A stretch of 64,000 bases of DNA from Calothrix brevissima NIES-22 (GTDB lineage Bacteria; Cyanobacteriota; Cyanobacteriia; Cyanobacteriales; Nostocaceae). The notes below the pieces were generated by a model. The model saw only the letters and a program-made list of their open reading frames with translations, searched no databases and was not told where the DNA came from. Every line of letters begins with the position of its first letter. The stretch's first letter is position 1. The position numbers were made by a program, and so were the translations under genes. Shown here one piece after another: positions 18,667-28,674 of the stretch. The DNA is taken from NCBI RefSeq assembly GCF_002367995.1, contig NZ_AP018207.1, positions 1,848,333-1,912,332 on the forward strand, written 5' to 3'.

Positions 18667-19953
18667 TTAGCTAAATTGCTCTTCTGCGTCTAAATTAAAC
18701 AGCATTTGCAGAGTTTGCATACATCGCCGTCTGGCTTCTACATCCTGCTGCGCTCGCAATTGCACCATCGGATCGTGTAAAATTTTATTAACTATTCCCC
18801 TTGTGAGTGCCTCGATTACTTCTTGATGTTTCTCGGCAAATTCTGAACCTAAACGCGACAAGGCTTTTTCTAATTCTTGTTCGCGGATGGTTTCGACTTT
18901 ATTACGCAGACAGCTAATAGTGGAGACAGTTTCTAAACTGCGCCACCAAATATCAAAAGCTTCTACTTCTTCATCCAGAATTTTCTCCGCTTCCTGCGCC
19001 ATCTTCCGCCGACTTTCGTAATTTTGCGCTACAACCGCTTTCAAATCATCCACATTGAAGGCTTGGACGTTAGCTAGCTCATTTACGTCAGCATGGACGT
19101 TACGGGGTACGGAAATATCAAATAGCATTAGAGACTGGCTAGGCTCTAAAACCATTTCTAATTTGGCACGATCTAATATAGGTTCTGTAGCTGAAGTACT
19201 AGTAAATACTAAATCACTCTGGGAAATTACTGTCATCATTTCCGAGAGTGGTTGAATATCTAGAGTTTGCTCGGGGAATTGTTTGGCTAATTCCAGAGCG
19301 CGATCGCGAGAGCGATTTAAAATACTAATTTGCTGGGCACCTTTAGAAATTAAATGCTGTACCAACAAGCGCGACATCTTACCAGCACCGAGAATCGCCA
19401 CCCGCGAAGCCGCTAAATTTTCGACTTTCATGTGCGCCAATTCCACCGCCGCCGAACTGATGGAAACTGCGCCAGTACCAATGCTAGTTTCAGTACGAAC
19501 TCGCTTACCTGCTGTTAAAGCTTGTTTAAATAACCGATTCAAAATTGTTTTTATACCGTTATATTGCTGGCCTAATTTGTGAGTATTTTTCACTTGAGCC
19601 AGAATTTGTCCTTCTCCCAGGACTAAACTATCTAAACCTGCTGCTACGCGCATCATATGCATCACAGCATCATCATGCAACAACATAAACAGGTGTTGAC
19701 GCAAAGATGTTACAGGTAATTTACTATATTCAGCTAAAAACTGCGTGACTTCGCGAATACCGTGTTCTGTTTCGCCTGTGACGATATAAATTTCCAGGCG
19801 GTTACAAGTGCTGAGAATTGCAACTTCATCAATATGGGGATAGCTAGTCAGTTGAGCGATCGCATTTTCTGTTTGGGGTTCGGGGATGCTCAACTTTTCC
19901 CGGATTTCTACTGGGGCTGTTTTATGGCTTAACCCCACCACTGCTATATTCAT
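18667..19953 (-). CDS. hemA: Glutamyl-tRNA reductase
   Basis: The 428-residue enzyme starts [21 protein letters not shown] and has the catalytic-cysteine motif [10 protein letters not shown] near residue 50, the [17 protein letters not shown] segment, an NADPH-binding Rossmann region ([13 protein letters not shown]) and the C-terminal dimerisation helices. It reduces glutamyl-tRNA to glutamate-1-semialdehyde, the committed step of heme and chlorophyll synthesis. The gap to upstream glpX is about 100 bp and holds a strong inverted repeat. Length and motifs are fully normal. Confidence 0.97.
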   Translation of the reverse strand: MNIAVVGLSHKTAPVEIREKLSIPEPQTENAIAQLTSYPHIDEVAILSTCNRLEIYIVTGETEHGIREVTQFLAEYSKLPVTSLRQHLFMLLHDDAVMHMMRVAAGLDSLVLGEGQILAQVKNTHKLGQQYNGIKTILNRLFKQALTAGKRVRTETSIGTGAVSISSAAVELAHMKVENLAASRVAILGAGKMSRLLVQHLISKGAQQISILNRSRDRALELAKQFPEQTLDIQPLSEMMTVISQSDLVFTSTSATEPILDRAKLEMVLEPSQSLMLFDISVPRNVHADVNELANVQAFNVDDLKAVVAQNYESRRKMAQEAEKILDEEVEAFDIWWRSLETVSTISCLRNKVETIREQELEKALSRLGSEFAEKHQEVIEALTRGIVNKILHDPMVQLRAQQDVEARRRCMQTLQMLFNLDAEEQFS

Positions 19954-20001
19954 CTGCTAATTGGTAATTGCTAAATGGTAAATGGTAAGTGGTGAATGGT
20001 G

Positions 20002-20044
20002 AGTCAGGAGTTAGGTAGGGGATTTAAACTCCTAACTCCTGACT
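20002..20044. repeat. Hairpin between glpX and hemA
   Basis: AGTCAGGAGTTAGG and its exact complement CCTAACTCCTGACT are separated by 15 bases. There is no T-run beside it, so it is more like a repeat relic or processing site than a terminator. Confidence 0.8.
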
Positions 20045-20053
20045 ATTTATTGC

Positions 20054-21091
20054 TTAGTGCAATTGTACATACTTCGGCTGTTCAAACATGTGAATAGTAT
20101 CCACAAAGCGCGCAGTTTTTGACTGGTTGGAAATAACTAGGCTTTGAGTTCTAGCTCCTCCATGAAAAAAGCGTACACCTTGGATGAGATTACCACTGGT
20201 AATACCGCTAGCAGCGAACAGCACGGTTTCACCAGAGGCGAGTTCATGAGCATCATAGACCTTATCGGGGTCAGTGATATTCATTGACTGCAGACGCTCC
20301 AAGTTAGCTTCTTTGCTTTCGCCAATTAACCCTGTTTTAACGATAGCCGGGTCATAAATGAGCTGACCTTGGAAATGCCCGCCTAAAGCACGCATAGCGG
20401 CGGCGGAAATTACACCTTCAGGTGCAGCACCGATACCCATGAGGGCGTGAATGTTGGTTCCAGCAAAACCACAAGATAAAGCTGCACCCACATCACCATC
20501 AGAAATCAGTTGTACTCTCGCCCCAGCGTCGCGGATTTCTTTAATCAAATCGTTGTGGCGTTCGCGCTTCATCACGACTACCACAAGTTCTTCAATAGCG
20601 CGATCTAGACACTCGGAGAGAATTTTGAGGTTTTCTGTTGCTGATTTGTTGATGTCTACCTTGCCTTTAGCGGCTGGGGGCGCTGCTAACTTCTTCATAT
20701 AGAAGTCAGGCGCAGCAAATAAGCCACCTTTTTCGGAAATCGCCAATACAGCCATTGAGCCTGGTTGGCCGTATGCTACCAAGTTCGTACCTTCACAAGG
20801 GTCAACGGCAATGTCAATTTCGATGAGTTCGTCTGGGTTACAGAAGTCCTTAGCATCTGGACGGGAGCAGATACCCACCTCTTCCCCAATATATAGCATA
20901 GGGGCGTCATCGCGTTCACCTTCTCCAATCACAATGCGACCGCGCATATAGATTTTATTCATGCGTTCGCGCATTGCTTCCACTGCCACTTGGTCAGCAG
21001 TGTTCTTTTCGCCTTTACCCATCCACTTTGCGGATGCGATCGCGGCTTGTTCTACTACCTCAATAATCTCTAATCCAAGTGTATTTTCCAC
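20054..21091 (-). CDS. glpX: Class II fructose-1,6-/sedoheptulose-1,7-bisphosphatase
   Basis: The 345-residue GlpX-type enzyme begins [21 protein letters not shown]. It carries [18 protein letters not shown] and [10 protein letters not shown], the metal- and phosphate-binding motifs, and [20 protein letters not shown]. In cyanobacteria this dual enzyme is the main FBPase/SBPase of the Calvin cycle. It sits upstream of hemA on the same strand with about 100 bp between. It is complete and typical. Confidence 0.97.
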   Translation of the reverse strand: MENTLGLEIIEVVEQAAIASAKWMGKGEKNTADQVAVEAMRERMNKIYMRGRIVIGEGERDDAPMLYIGEEVGICSRPDAKDFCNPDELIEIDIAVDPCEGTNLVAYGQPGSMAVLAISEKGGLFAAPDFYMKKLAAPPAAKGKVDINKSATENLKILSECLDRAIEELVVVVMKRERHNDLIKEIRDAGARVQLISDGDVGAALSCGFAGTNIHALMGIGAAPEGVISAAAMRALGGHFQGQLIYDPAIVKTGLIGESKEANLERLQSMNITDPDKVYDAHELASGETVLFAASGITSGNLIQGVRFFHGGARTQSLVISNQSKTARFVDTIHMFEQPKYVQLH

Positions 21092-21697
21092 AGAGTCGCC
21101 CTCTAAACTGCTTGACTTAGCGTCGTTTTATCTAGCTGTTCCAGTCTTCAAGTCTACCAAAGGGCGGATACCCGTGGAAAATACTATTGCTACTACTCTA
21201 TGTTAAGTTTTGCTGCTATTAATTTTCTATTGTTTTTTAATATACGAATTTTTAAGTATTTACACTAATATTAAACCATTAGAAGTCTTTATTAATCATC
21301 AAACAGAAAGTATAGGCAATTACATAGGTAAGATTGTACGCTTCTATTAAGTGTGTTTTTCTGGGTAAAATATGTTTATCACCTTTGCGGTTTGACACCA
21401 TACGCAGCGAAGCGAAGTGTGGGAATGAGAGCAACATATAAGTGCGATTAAAGTCAAGTATGTTTAGCATTTTTATTGCCAAAACTCTGTATTGTAAAAC
21501 ACATCTCTATTGGCGTTTAATTAGTCTGCAAGTGTTAATTATGCCAGCACAAACATAGGCATTCACTGATTATTTATCTAGCGATAATCATCTCAAAACC
21601 TTGGCAAATTGGTTTACGCTCTCCAGGTGATGAAAAATTACCCATAATAAATACACTTAATCTAGAGAAAATTCATAAAAAGCGATAATATGCAAAT
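21092..21697. other. 606-bp gap between divergent glpX and grxC
   Basis: Promoters of two divergent genes are expected here. The sequence is AT-rich. Small open frames look like chance, and no known RNA, repeat family or regulator site was identified. Confidence 0.5.
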
Positions 21698-22012
21698 ATG
21701 CTTAATTTTCTCAACCCTTTATTAAACCGTCATCCAGAGCGAGTTAAAGCTCAAGTTGAAATCTATACTTGGCAAACTTGCCCTTACTGTATCCGCGCTA
21801 AAATGCTACTTTGGTGGAAAGGTGTTCAATTCCAAGAATACAAAATAGACGGCGACGAAACTGCCAGAGCCAAAATGGCAGAAAGAGGTAACGGACGCCG
21901 CACAGTTCCCCAAATTTTTATTAATAATCAACATATTGGTGGCTGCGATGACCTTTATCAATTAGATACCCAAAGTCAACTCGATTCCCTATTAGCTCAA
22001 AAAGCCGTTTAA
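21698..22012 (+). CDS. grxC: Glutaredoxin 3 (dithiol type)
   Basis: The 104-residue thioredoxin-fold protein has the dithiol active site TCPYCIRAK near residue 27-35, the TVPQIFI cis-proline loop and the GGCDDL glutathione-binding motif. It reduces disulfides with glutathione. The N-terminus (MLNFLNPLLNRHPERVKAQ) is about 17 residues longer than in the E. coli protein, a common feature of cyanobacterial members. It is followed on the same strand by tadA after about 310 bp without a recognised feature. Confidence 0.93.
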   Translation: MLNFLNPLLNRHPERVKAQVEIYTWQTCPYCIRAKMLLWWKGVQFQEYKIDGDETARAKMAERGNGRRTVPQIFINNQHIGGCDDLYQLDTQSQLDSLLAQKAV

Positions 22013-22323
22013 ACTCAAAATCATCGCCTTTAGGCTATTTAAATACTTCCCAGCTAGAACCGAAAATAAACATTAAATTAGCCCTACGCATTTAAATCGG
22101 ATATTTTGCACTCAGGTTATTAAAAGTCCAGAATCCAGAGTTAAAGGCTAACCTGGACTTTTGAACACCAGTTAACGGCAGTTGCTACCAGTCTCTTAAC
22201 CCGCCTACAGCACTGGCTCTGCTCGCTCCTGAACAACCTGAAAGCGAATATGTTTCGATCTAGGCGCGTAAAAACTCGATTGTGTCAACCTTTGGGTTCT
22301 AAATCAGAATTAGCAATAATCCA
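22013..22323. other. grxC-tadA gap
   Basis: This 311-bp stretch shows no gene. An imperfect pair of AGTCCAG/CTGGACT sequences near 22128-22160 could form a weak hairpin. Confidence 0.4.
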
Positions 22324-22809
22324 ATGTTAATTGCATACCCAGAATATCTTATCCACCGAAAATGGATGAGTCGTGCTTTGGAATTAGCACAAGCAGCAAG
22401 TGAAGCTGGAGAAGTACCTGTAGGAGCAGCAATAATTGATGCAGCAGGCAATTTACTTGCAGAAGGTGAAAACCGCAAAGAACGTGACAAAGACCCCACA
22501 GCTCACGCAGAAATTGTTGCCTTGAGAATAGCGGCTCAAAATTTACAAAATTGGCATCTTAATCAATGCACCCTTTATGTAACTTTGGAACCTTGTCCAA
22601 TGTGTGCAGGTGCCATTATACACGCCCGTGTGGGATTGCTGGTGTATGGAGTAGACGATACCAAAACTGGTGCAATTCGTACTGTTACCAACATCCCCGA
22701 TAGTGCAGCCTCTAATCACCGCCTGAAAGTCATTGGTGGGGTTTTAGAGTCGGCTTGCCGTCAGCAATTGCAAGCTTGGTTTGCTACCAAACGGCATAAG
22801 CGAAATTAG
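22324..22809 (+). CDS. tadA: tRNA-specific adenosine-34 deaminase
   Basis: The 161-residue deaminase has both zinc motifs: TAHAEIVAL (His and catalytic Glu, near residue 60) and EPCPMCAGAI (two Cys, near 90). The domain starts at WMSRALELAQAASEAGEVPVGA. It makes inosine at the wobble position of tRNA-Arg(ACG). The start at 22324 gives about 14 extra residues before the domain; the internal ATG of MSRALEL is less likely. The plsC-like gene follows 110 bp downstream. Confidence 0.94.
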   Translation: MLIAYPEYLIHRKWMSRALELAQAASEAGEVPVGAAIIDAAGNLLAEGENRKERDKDPTAHAEIVALRIAAQNLQNWHLNQCTLYVTLEPCPMCAGAIIHARVGLLVYGVDDTKTGAIRTVTNIPDSAASNHRLKVIGGVLESACRQQLQAWFATKRHKRN

Positions 22810-22920
22810 CAGACAGAGACGAAACTGTCCAATAGGTATGACACAAGTGAAGAAAGAAAATTTACGGTGTAACTAATCAAGGTTTCGTCACATTTTACTA
22901 GGCAATCGGCAGTCACGAGC

Positions 22921-23700
22921 ATGATGGACATTCACTCTGCTACTCCTACCTCTGAGCACAAACTCGCAAACACCCGCAGCCATAACCAGGTGGCTAATAC
23001 TACCTCTGATACTTCACGAGTTTCTGCTTGGTTAGCACCTTTAGCGTATCTCTTAGGACGGTACTTTTTAATACCGTCGTTTTTTGGACATATTCAAATC
23101 ATTGGTGAAGAAAATATTCCCGAAACCGGGCCGATGATTCTGGCACCTACCCACCGTGCGCGCTGGGATGCGTTGCTTGTACCTTATGCAGCGATCGCTT
23201 GTCACCGCAAAAACGACTTGCGATTTATGGTCACCAGTAGCGAATGCAAAGGATTGCAAGGTTGGTTTGTGAGACGCTTAGGCGGTTTTCCTGTCGATCT
23301 GAAGCATCCATCAATTACAACCCTACGCCACGGTGTCGATTTGCTACAGCAGAAAAAAACCTTGGTTATTTTCCCCGAAGGCGGAATTTACCGTGATGGT
23401 GAAGTTCACCCCTTAAAGCCAGGAATCGCCCGTTTAGCTTTAAGTGCGGAAGCCAGCCAGCCAGATTTAGGCGTAAAAATCATTCCTATTAGTATCAATT
23501 ACAGCCAAACTTATCCTAACTGGGGTACTGATGTAATTATTAACATTGGCTCACCCATCACAGTTGCAGATTACAATCATGGTTCTCTCAAACAAAATGC
23601 TAAATCTTTAACTAGCGATTTAACCAAAGTTTTACAACAACTCAGCCACCAAGAAGCAGAAATTCCTAATCATACATTTGCAGAAATTCCTAATTCTTAA
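22921..23700 (+). CDS. 1-acyl-sn-glycerol-3-phosphate acyltransferase-like protein
   Basis: The 259-residue protein has the acyltransferase motif THRARWDAL (HX4D) near residue 77, and FPEGGIYRDG followed by PLKPGIARLA, the substrate-binding motifs of the PlsC family. One hydrophobic segment (SAWLAPLAYLLGRYFLI) would anchor it to the membrane. It probably adds the second acyl chain in phospholipid or glycolipid synthesis. Two adjacent ATGs (22921 and 22924) make the start ambiguous by one codon. Confidence 0.9.
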   Translation: MMDIHSATPTSEHKLANTRSHNQVANTTSDTSRVSAWLAPLAYLLGRYFLIPSFFGHIQIIGEENIPETGPMILAPTHRARWDALLVPYAAIACHRKNDLRFMVTSSECKGLQGWFVRRLGGFPVDLKHPSITTLRHGVDLLQQKKTLVIFPEGGIYRDGEVHPLKPGIARLALSAEASQPDLGVKIIPISINYSQTYPNWGTDVIINIGSPITVADYNHGSLKQNAKSLTSDLTKVLQQLSHQEAEIPNHTFAEIPNS

Positions 23701-23772
23701 ATGTCAAAAGTCCATAGTCCAGAGTCAATAGTTAGTCTCAACTTCAGAGTAACTCACCTTTACTAGTGACTA

Positions 23773-23806
23773 ATGACCCTTGACCATTGACTATTGACCA
23801 TTGACC
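23773..23806. repeat. TTGACCA heptamer array
   Basis: TTGACCA/TTGACTA units occur in tandem just before the end of the subtilase gene (convergent side). The same unit is used near 52634. Confidence 0.8.
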
Positions 23807-23811
23807 ATTAA

Positions 23812-25914
23812 CTAAACACTCAAACTTAATTCCCAACTATTCAATTGACCAACATCTTGCGCGACATAATCAACTAACCACAATTGCCAACGCCCTTTAG
23901 CTGAGATGGAAAGCAATTGTTTGAGTGCTGGGTGCGATCGCACTGTATATGTTGTTTGTAAACTTGTCCGCCTTCCTAGCGTGCGGTTTTGTAATAAAAC
24001 TTGTTGATTATTGGGTGCAATTAAATAAATTTCTAAATCGCCTAAAAAATCGTGGGTGAGATTAACTGTAATTTGTATATCTTGGATGATACTGGCATCG
24101 GAAATGGCGATCGCGCTTTTAATTCCCTGGCGATTATTATCGGGAATCCCTAACGCACTATCATTTCTCCCCTTAATTTGCTTACTCGGAGTTGATACCC
24201 CTGTACGCATTTGCTGCGCTAATTGCACGGCTTTGGCTGCATTCACCTTGCCATAACCAAACCATTGGGAATGTCCGTTACTGTCATAAGTCCCTTCCCG
24301 AAAACCCAATTGAGGGTCAGAATTGGTGTCTACAATCTTATCAGTGGTTTCTTGTAATATTCGTCTGACTTGTTGGGCAGTTAAGTCAGGGTTAGCTGAC
24401 AAAGTTAAGGCGGCGACACCAGCAACTATAGGTGTGGCTGCCGAAGTACCGCCAAAGTTGTTGGTAAAGTCCCCTTTATCGTAACCTGCAGCGCCTAATT
24501 GGTCTGTACTGAGTATACCTAAGCCAAAAAGAGAAGTAGCGATCGCAGGTTGGGTTTCCATAAACCCAGCTTCTTGAAACCACATCCCTGGCGGTGCATT
24601 GTTACTAGGGGCACATACAGCAATATTATTACCCCAATTGCTATAAGCTGATTTCTTATTCAAACTGGTACTCGCAGCAATAGCCATCACATCTGCATGT
24701 ACCGCGAAACCACTTAACCAGTCTGTATTACCTGATAATAGATTTTTCGGCCAGTTGCGCTCGAAAATAGTCCCGTCAATTGGGCGGTTAGCATTTCCCG
24801 CCGCAAATAAAATGACACATCCTTTGCCATTCCGTCCCTTAGTAGCCGCCTGTGTAATTGCTGCACGCTGACGCATAGATAAAGGGAAATATACAGCCGA
24901 TGCCCCCCAACTGCAAGAAATGACACTTGCACCTTTATCTATTGCCCAATTAAAGATATCTTCAATCGATTCATCATCTAAAAATCCCGTGGTGCGAATT
25001 GGCATTAAAGCACAACCAGGTGCAACCCCGACAATTCCTTTACCATTTTCTTCAGCCACAGCTATTCCTGCGCAAGCTGTACCGTGGCTAGTTTCCTCTT
25101 CATCAGGTAAAGGTAAAAAATCATTTTCTTTTAAATCTCTAGGGGCGACGATTTTACCGCTACCTTGAAAATCGGGATGATTTAAATCAAAAGAATCATC
25201 AACTACGGCGACAACTACAGAACGGACACCGCGAGTAATATCCCAAGCTTTTTCTACAGCAATATGGGAACCAACTGTTAATTGATTACCGCCATTGTGG
25301 TTAAGATACCATTGCTGGGCATATAAAGGATCGCGGGGTTTATAATGAGTTTCCTGACGTACCAAAATATTTGGTTCAGCCGCTAATACTTCTGGGCGAA
25401 ATTGCAATTGATTGGCAATTTTCAGGGGATTTTCTGTAGCTTGTTTATTGACACCAAAAACCAAAGTATTCGGCAAACCTGGCACTAATTTTTCTTGCAC
25501 TAAGTTAAATGCAGTTGCAAGCGCATTGATCTGAGCAGCATCAATATTAGTCGCAAATTGAATAGTGATTTGGTCATTGAGATAAACAAAAGTTCCCGGA
25601 TTATTTTTGAGCTTGTAAATATGGCTAGCAAAAGCAACTCGATTGTCAGCACGGGCTTGGGACATTGCCGTTTCCAACTGATTGGGTGCTACAGTAAAAA
25701 GTTCGAGCTTGGCTTGGGGAATACTGCGTTGCCAAGTACCCCAATTGATTTGAGATAATTCCTGGGGATTGAAATCTCGAACCACACGAACAGTGAAACG
25801 ATCTAAAACCTTTTCTAAAATCAATTCTTCCCCACCACGTTGTAATACTAATCCCAGATTGTTAGCTGGTATACCTGGATTGGGAGAGTTGGCAGAATTC
25901 ATGGGATCGTTCAT
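23812..25914 (-). CDS. Subtilisin-family (S8) serine protease with C-terminal P-domain
   Basis: From the ATG at 25912-25914 (MNDPMNSANSPNPG) the product has about 700 residues. Catalytic residues are Asp in AVVDDSFD (~236), His in SHGTACAG (~272) and Ser in GGTSAATP (~486). The last ~100 residues (DIQITVNLTHDFLGDLEIYL onward) form a proprotein-convertase P-domain. A frame extending to 26040 is open, but those 42 residues run into repeat DNA and look non-coding. The architecture recalls the calcium-dependent protease PrcA of Anabaena. The N-terminal ~220 residues lack a standard signal peptide and may be a propeptide-like region. Location is therefore uncertain. Confidence 0.92.
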   Translation of the reverse strand: MNDPMNSANSPNPGIPANNLGLVLQRGGEELILEKVLDRFTVRVVRDFNPQELSQINWGTWQRSIPQAKLELFTVAPNQLETAMSQARADNRVAFASHIYKLKNNPGTFVYLNDQITIQFATNIDAAQINALATAFNLVQEKLVPGLPNTLVFGVNKQATENPLKIANQLQFRPEVLAAEPNILVRQETHYKPRDPLYAQQWYLNHNGGNQLTVGSHIAVEKAWDITRGVRSVVVAVVDDSFDLNHPDFQGSGKIVAPRDLKENDFLPLPDEEETSHGTACAGIAVAEENGKGIVGVAPGCALMPIRTTGFLDDESIEDIFNWAIDKGASVISCSWGASAVYFPLSMRQRAAITQAATKGRNGKGCVILFAAGNANRPIDGTIFERNWPKNLLSGNTDWLSGFAVHADVMAIAASTSLNKKSAYSNWGNNIAVCAPSNNAPPGMWFQEAGFMETQPAIATSLFGLGILSTDQLGAAGYDKGDFTNNFGGTSAATPIVAGVAALTLSANPDLTAQQVRRILQETTDKIVDTNSDPQLGFREGTYDSNGHSQWFGYGKVNAAKAVQLAQQMRTGVSTPSKQIKGRNDSALGIPDNNRQGIKSAIAISDASIIQDIQITVNLTHDFLGDLEIYLIAPNNQQVLLQNRTLGRRTSLQTTYTVRSHPALKQLLSISAKGRWQLWLVDYVAQDVGQLNSWELSLSV

Positions 25915-26038
25915 AGAAACACTTTTAGATACTATGATTAAAAGCTGAGGGAACTCAATTAGCCTGATTTTCAGTCTAAAACAGAGAAACTGAGAATTTA
26001 AGCTCATCCCATCCCTAGAAGGGGCGGGATTTCGCGTC

Positions 26039-26102
26039 ATTGGTCAGTAGTCAGTAGTCAGTTGTTTTCTTTACCACTGACCACTGACCACTGACCAATG
26101 AC
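26039..26102. repeat. Long heptamer hairpin (GGTCAGT / ACTGACC)
   Basis: Tandem GGTCAGTAGTCAGT units face complementary ACTGACC units across a short loop, giving a nearly perfect hairpin of over 20 pairs between the divergent subtilase and the next gene. A G/C-rich segment with more small hairpins follows to about 26160. Confidence 0.85.
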
Positions 26103-26249
26103 GCGGCGGGGGGAGCAACCTCGCTACCCATTGAAGGGGCAGGCTTCCCGCCGCCTTTGGTGACTTTGCTTGGTCAAAGACAAAAACAGAGTTAAGATAC
26201 CCGAAGTTTCCATTTGCTTTTTATATATTTTGTCGCACGAATTGATCCC

Positions 26250-26846
26250 ATGAACCTAGCCGTTGCTGTTCCCTGGATTAGCTTCACTTCTTTATCACTC
26301 ATAGCAACCCTCAGTCTGCTATCACCTAGTTATGCTCAGGTAAACAATTTACCAAGCAACAATCAAGCACAACCTATAGACCCCAACAATCCCAATAATC
26401 TGCGTCCTGTAACGCAAAACACTACGTTGTTGAGCATTGAATACGGACAGCGTTTGCTCAAGGAAGCCGAGGATGCTGTATCTGGCCAAAAATATGATGT
26501 AGCTGCCAAAAAACTCCAAGAAGCACGCCAGGTTTTTAATCAGCTGTCTAATTTTTATCAGGATCTCAACGCAAGTTTTTCGGGAATTGACAACAGAGTT
26601 TCTGATTCTCAGCGCCAAAAAGCGCGAGATAGCGCCCAGCTAAGAGATGAAGCTACCTATAGACTGGCATTAGTGCATCGGGCACAAAATCAATCAGAAT
26701 TGGCTGTACCTTTGCTAATCCAAATTATCAAGAGTCAAAACCCCACCAGGGATTTAGGCAAAAAAGCTTATCAACAGCTATATGAATTAGGCTTTGTAGA
26801 TGCGCCCTATCCCCGACAAGGTGGGAGTTCTTCTTCCCAAAAATAA
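26250..26846 (+). CDS. Exported TPR-like protein of unknown function (198 aa)
   Basis: I chose the ATG at 26250 (MNLAVAVPWISFTSLSLIA) because it gives a clean signal peptide ending near SPSYAQ; an upstream TTG at 26214 would add 12 residues. After a short Asn/Pro-rich linker the protein is mostly helical. It includes SIEYGQRLLKEAEDAV and AKKLQEARQVF, and a later YRLALVHRAQNQSELAVPLL, like tetratricopeptide helices. It is probably periplasmic. The function is unknown. It lies upstream of the BolA-glutaredoxin pair on the same strand. Confidence 0.8.
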   Translation: MNLAVAVPWISFTSLSLIATLSLLSPSYAQVNNLPSNNQAQPIDPNNPNNLRPVTQNTTLLSIEYGQRLLKEAEDAVSGQKYDVAAKKLQEARQVFNQLSNFYQDLNASFSGIDNRVSDSQRQKARDSAQLRDEATYRLALVHRAQNQSELAVPLLIQIIKSQNPTRDLGKKAYQQLYELGFVDAPYPRQGGSSSSQK

Positions 26847-27054
26847 GTTCACAAATGCCAAGATTCCCTGTGATGGGATGCTATGCTGGGCAATGCCTTA
26901 ATGGTAGGATTTAAATATCTATTGTCTGTTGAGGCATTCTCAAACACAAGTGCCTAGAGTGCCTAGTTTTTTTAGCTTGGCAACAACTGCCAGGGTAAAA
27001 GGCGATCGCGCTCTATCTGTTAATAATAGAAAAGAAGTTTTTTCAGGAATTGCG

Positions 27055-27312
27055 ATGATTAGTCCGCAGCAGGTTGAGGCAATGATCGTAGCGGAACTGC
27101 CAGACGCACTGGTTCAAGTGCAAGATTTGACTGGTGGTGGCGACCACTATCAAGTGACAGTAGTTTCATCGCAGTTTGCAGGTAAGAGACTGGTACAACA
27201 ACACCAGTTAATCTACGGTGCATTGCGACAAGCTATGTCAACAGAAGCAATTCATGCACTAGCCATCAAGACTTACACTCCCGAAGCTTGGCAAACTACA
27301 GCCGCTTCTTAG
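27055..27312 (+). CDS. BolA family protein
   Basis: The 85-residue protein starts [18 protein letters not shown], with AGGA upstream of the ATG at 27055; the frame stays open further upstream without family similarity. It has the BolA fold pattern, including [25 protein letters not shown] strand-helix elements and the invariant H in [12 protein letters not shown]. BolA proteins partner with monothiol glutaredoxins to bind Fe-S clusters in iron and redox signalling. Such a glutaredoxin is encoded 120 bp downstream, which supports the call. Confidence 0.93.
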   Translation: MISPQQVEAMIVAELPDALVQVQDLTGGGDHYQVTVVSSQFAGKRLVQQHQLIYGALRQAMSTEAIHALAIKTYTPEAWQTTAAS

Positions 27313-27433
27313 TCGTTTAATACTGACTGTTAAATGTCAGTCGCCTCCAGTTGCGTAGGCGTAGCCCGCCGCAGGCATCGCTACAGGCGCTGGCTCCTCT
27401 AGACTATAAGCAAAACTAGGAAACAGAAAAACC

Positions 27434-27757
27434 ATGACGCCAGAAGTACAACAAAAAATTGACAACTACGTAAAACAAAACAAGATTTTTGTTTTCATGA
27501 AGGGAAACAAGTTAATGCCGCAATGTGGTTTCTCTAACAACGCCGTGCAGGTTTTTAATACATTGGGCGTTCCTTTCGAGACTTTTGATGTTCTTTCCGA
27601 CCAAGAAATTCGTCAAGGAATTAAGGAATATTCTAACTGGCCAACAATTCCCCAAATCTATATCAATGGGCAATTCATTGGCGGTTCAGATATCTTAATT
27701 GAAATGTATCAAAGTGGTGAATTACAAGAATTAGTGGAAGTAGCCTTAGCTTCGTAA
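27434..27757 (+). CDS. grxD: Monothiol CGFS glutaredoxin (Grx4 type)
   Basis: The 107-residue protein carries KGNKLMPQCGFSNNAVQ with the CGFS active site near residue 33, WPTIPQIYI and GGSDILIEM. This is the full signature of the Fe-S carrier glutaredoxins. It binds a shared [2Fe-2S] cluster with BolA, whose gene lies just upstream, so the pair forms an iron-sulfur transfer or sensing unit. The start at 27434 (MTPEVQQKIDNYVKQNKI) is typical. A terminator follows at about 27860. Confidence 0.95.
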   Translation: MTPEVQQKIDNYVKQNKIFVFMKGNKLMPQCGFSNNAVQVFNTLGVPFETFDVLSDQEIRQGIKEYSNWPTIPQIYINGQFIGGSDILIEMYQSGELQELVEVALAS

Positions 27758-27859
27758 TTCGTAATTCATAATTCGTAATTCGTAATTAAACCAAAGGTAG
27801 GGGTGGGTTGAAGGATGATGTTCGTTGATCAGTAAGGATATCTCTCAACCCGCCCTTAC

Positions 27860-27888
27860 AACCCCAACCTAAAACAGGTTAGGGGTTT
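27860..27888 (+). terminator. Terminator between convergent grxD and ABC ATPase gene
   Basis: AACCCCAACCT pairs with AGGTTAGGGGTT (one bulge) and is followed by TTTTG on the plus strand. It lies between two convergent stops. Confidence 0.65.
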
Positions 27889-27891
27889 TGA

Positions 27892-28674
27892 TTATGTACC
27901 TAAATAAGCTTCTAAAACTTGGGAATTAGTTTGAATTTCTGCGGGTGTACCGTCAGCGAGGTTTTTACCTTCAGCTAATACCCAAACGCGATCGCACAAG
28001 GACATGATGACATCCATATTGTGTTCGATAATCAGAAAAGTCATGCCGTCTTGGCGGTTCCAGTGAAGAATGCGATCGCAAATATCATCAATTAATCGCG
28101 GATTCACCCCAGCTGCGGGTTCATCCAACAATATTAACTTGGGATTCGTCATCAGCGCCCGCCCCATTTCTAGCAGCTTGCGTTGTCCTCCAGATAAACC
28201 GCCGGCGTAATCATGGGCTTTTTTAGCTAAACCCACCGACTCTAACAAGAACATCGCTTGTTCTTTCAGCTGCTTTTCTTCCTTCGCCACTATATGGGGT
28301 TGGAATTGTACCTGCCAAAAATTCTCGCCAGTTTGCTTTTGTGCCGCTAGCAGCATGTTTTCTAGCACCGACAACCGCGAAAGAGTCCGCGCTACCTGAA
28401 AGGTTCTGACTACGCCTTGTTGGGCAATTTGGTGTGGTTGGAGGTGATGAATCGGTTCGCCATCAAAAATCACCCGCCCCTTATCTGGACGAATGAAATT
28501 AGAAAGTAAGTTAAAAAAGGTAGTTTTACCAGCACCATTAGGGCCTATTAAACCTGTAATGCTACCTTTAGCTACCTCAATGCTGGCATCATTGACGGCT
28601 TTAATCCCACCAAAGCTTTTACAAAGTCCAGTAGCCGCCAGTAAGGGAAGTTGGGGTGACTGGTTATTTACCAA
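27892..28674 (-). CDS. Branched-chain/neutral amino-acid ABC transporter ATPase (LivG type)
   Basis: The 260-residue ATPase has Walker A GPNGAGKT near residue 43, signature LSGGQRKLLEMGRAL, Walker B LILLDEPAAGVNP and the LivG-typical C-terminus with IEHNMDVIM and DGTPAEI. It powers uptake of branched-chain or neutral amino acids (HAAT family). Its start overlaps the last 11 bases of the permease gene upstream, so translation is coupled. The matching LivH permease, LivF ATPase and binding protein are not in this window. A urea transporter is less likely. Confidence 0.9.
   Translation of the reverse strand: MVNNQSPQLPLLAATGLCKSFGGIKAVNDASIEVAKGSITGLIGPNGAGKTTFFNLLSNFIRPDKGRVIFDGEPIHHLQPHQIAQQGVVRTFQVARTLSRLSVLENMLLAAQKQTGENFWQVQFQPHIVAKEEKQLKEQAMFLLESVGLAKKAHDYAGGLSGGQRKLLEMGRALMTNPKLILLDEPAAGVNPRLIDDICDRILHWNRQDGMTFLIIEHNMDVIMSLCDRVWVLAEGKNLADGTPAEIQTNSQVLEAYLGT

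Noticed and set aside
25915-26040. Longer N-terminus for the subtilase
   Set aside because: The extra 42 codons run into heptamer hairpin DNA and give no signal peptide or family-like sequence.
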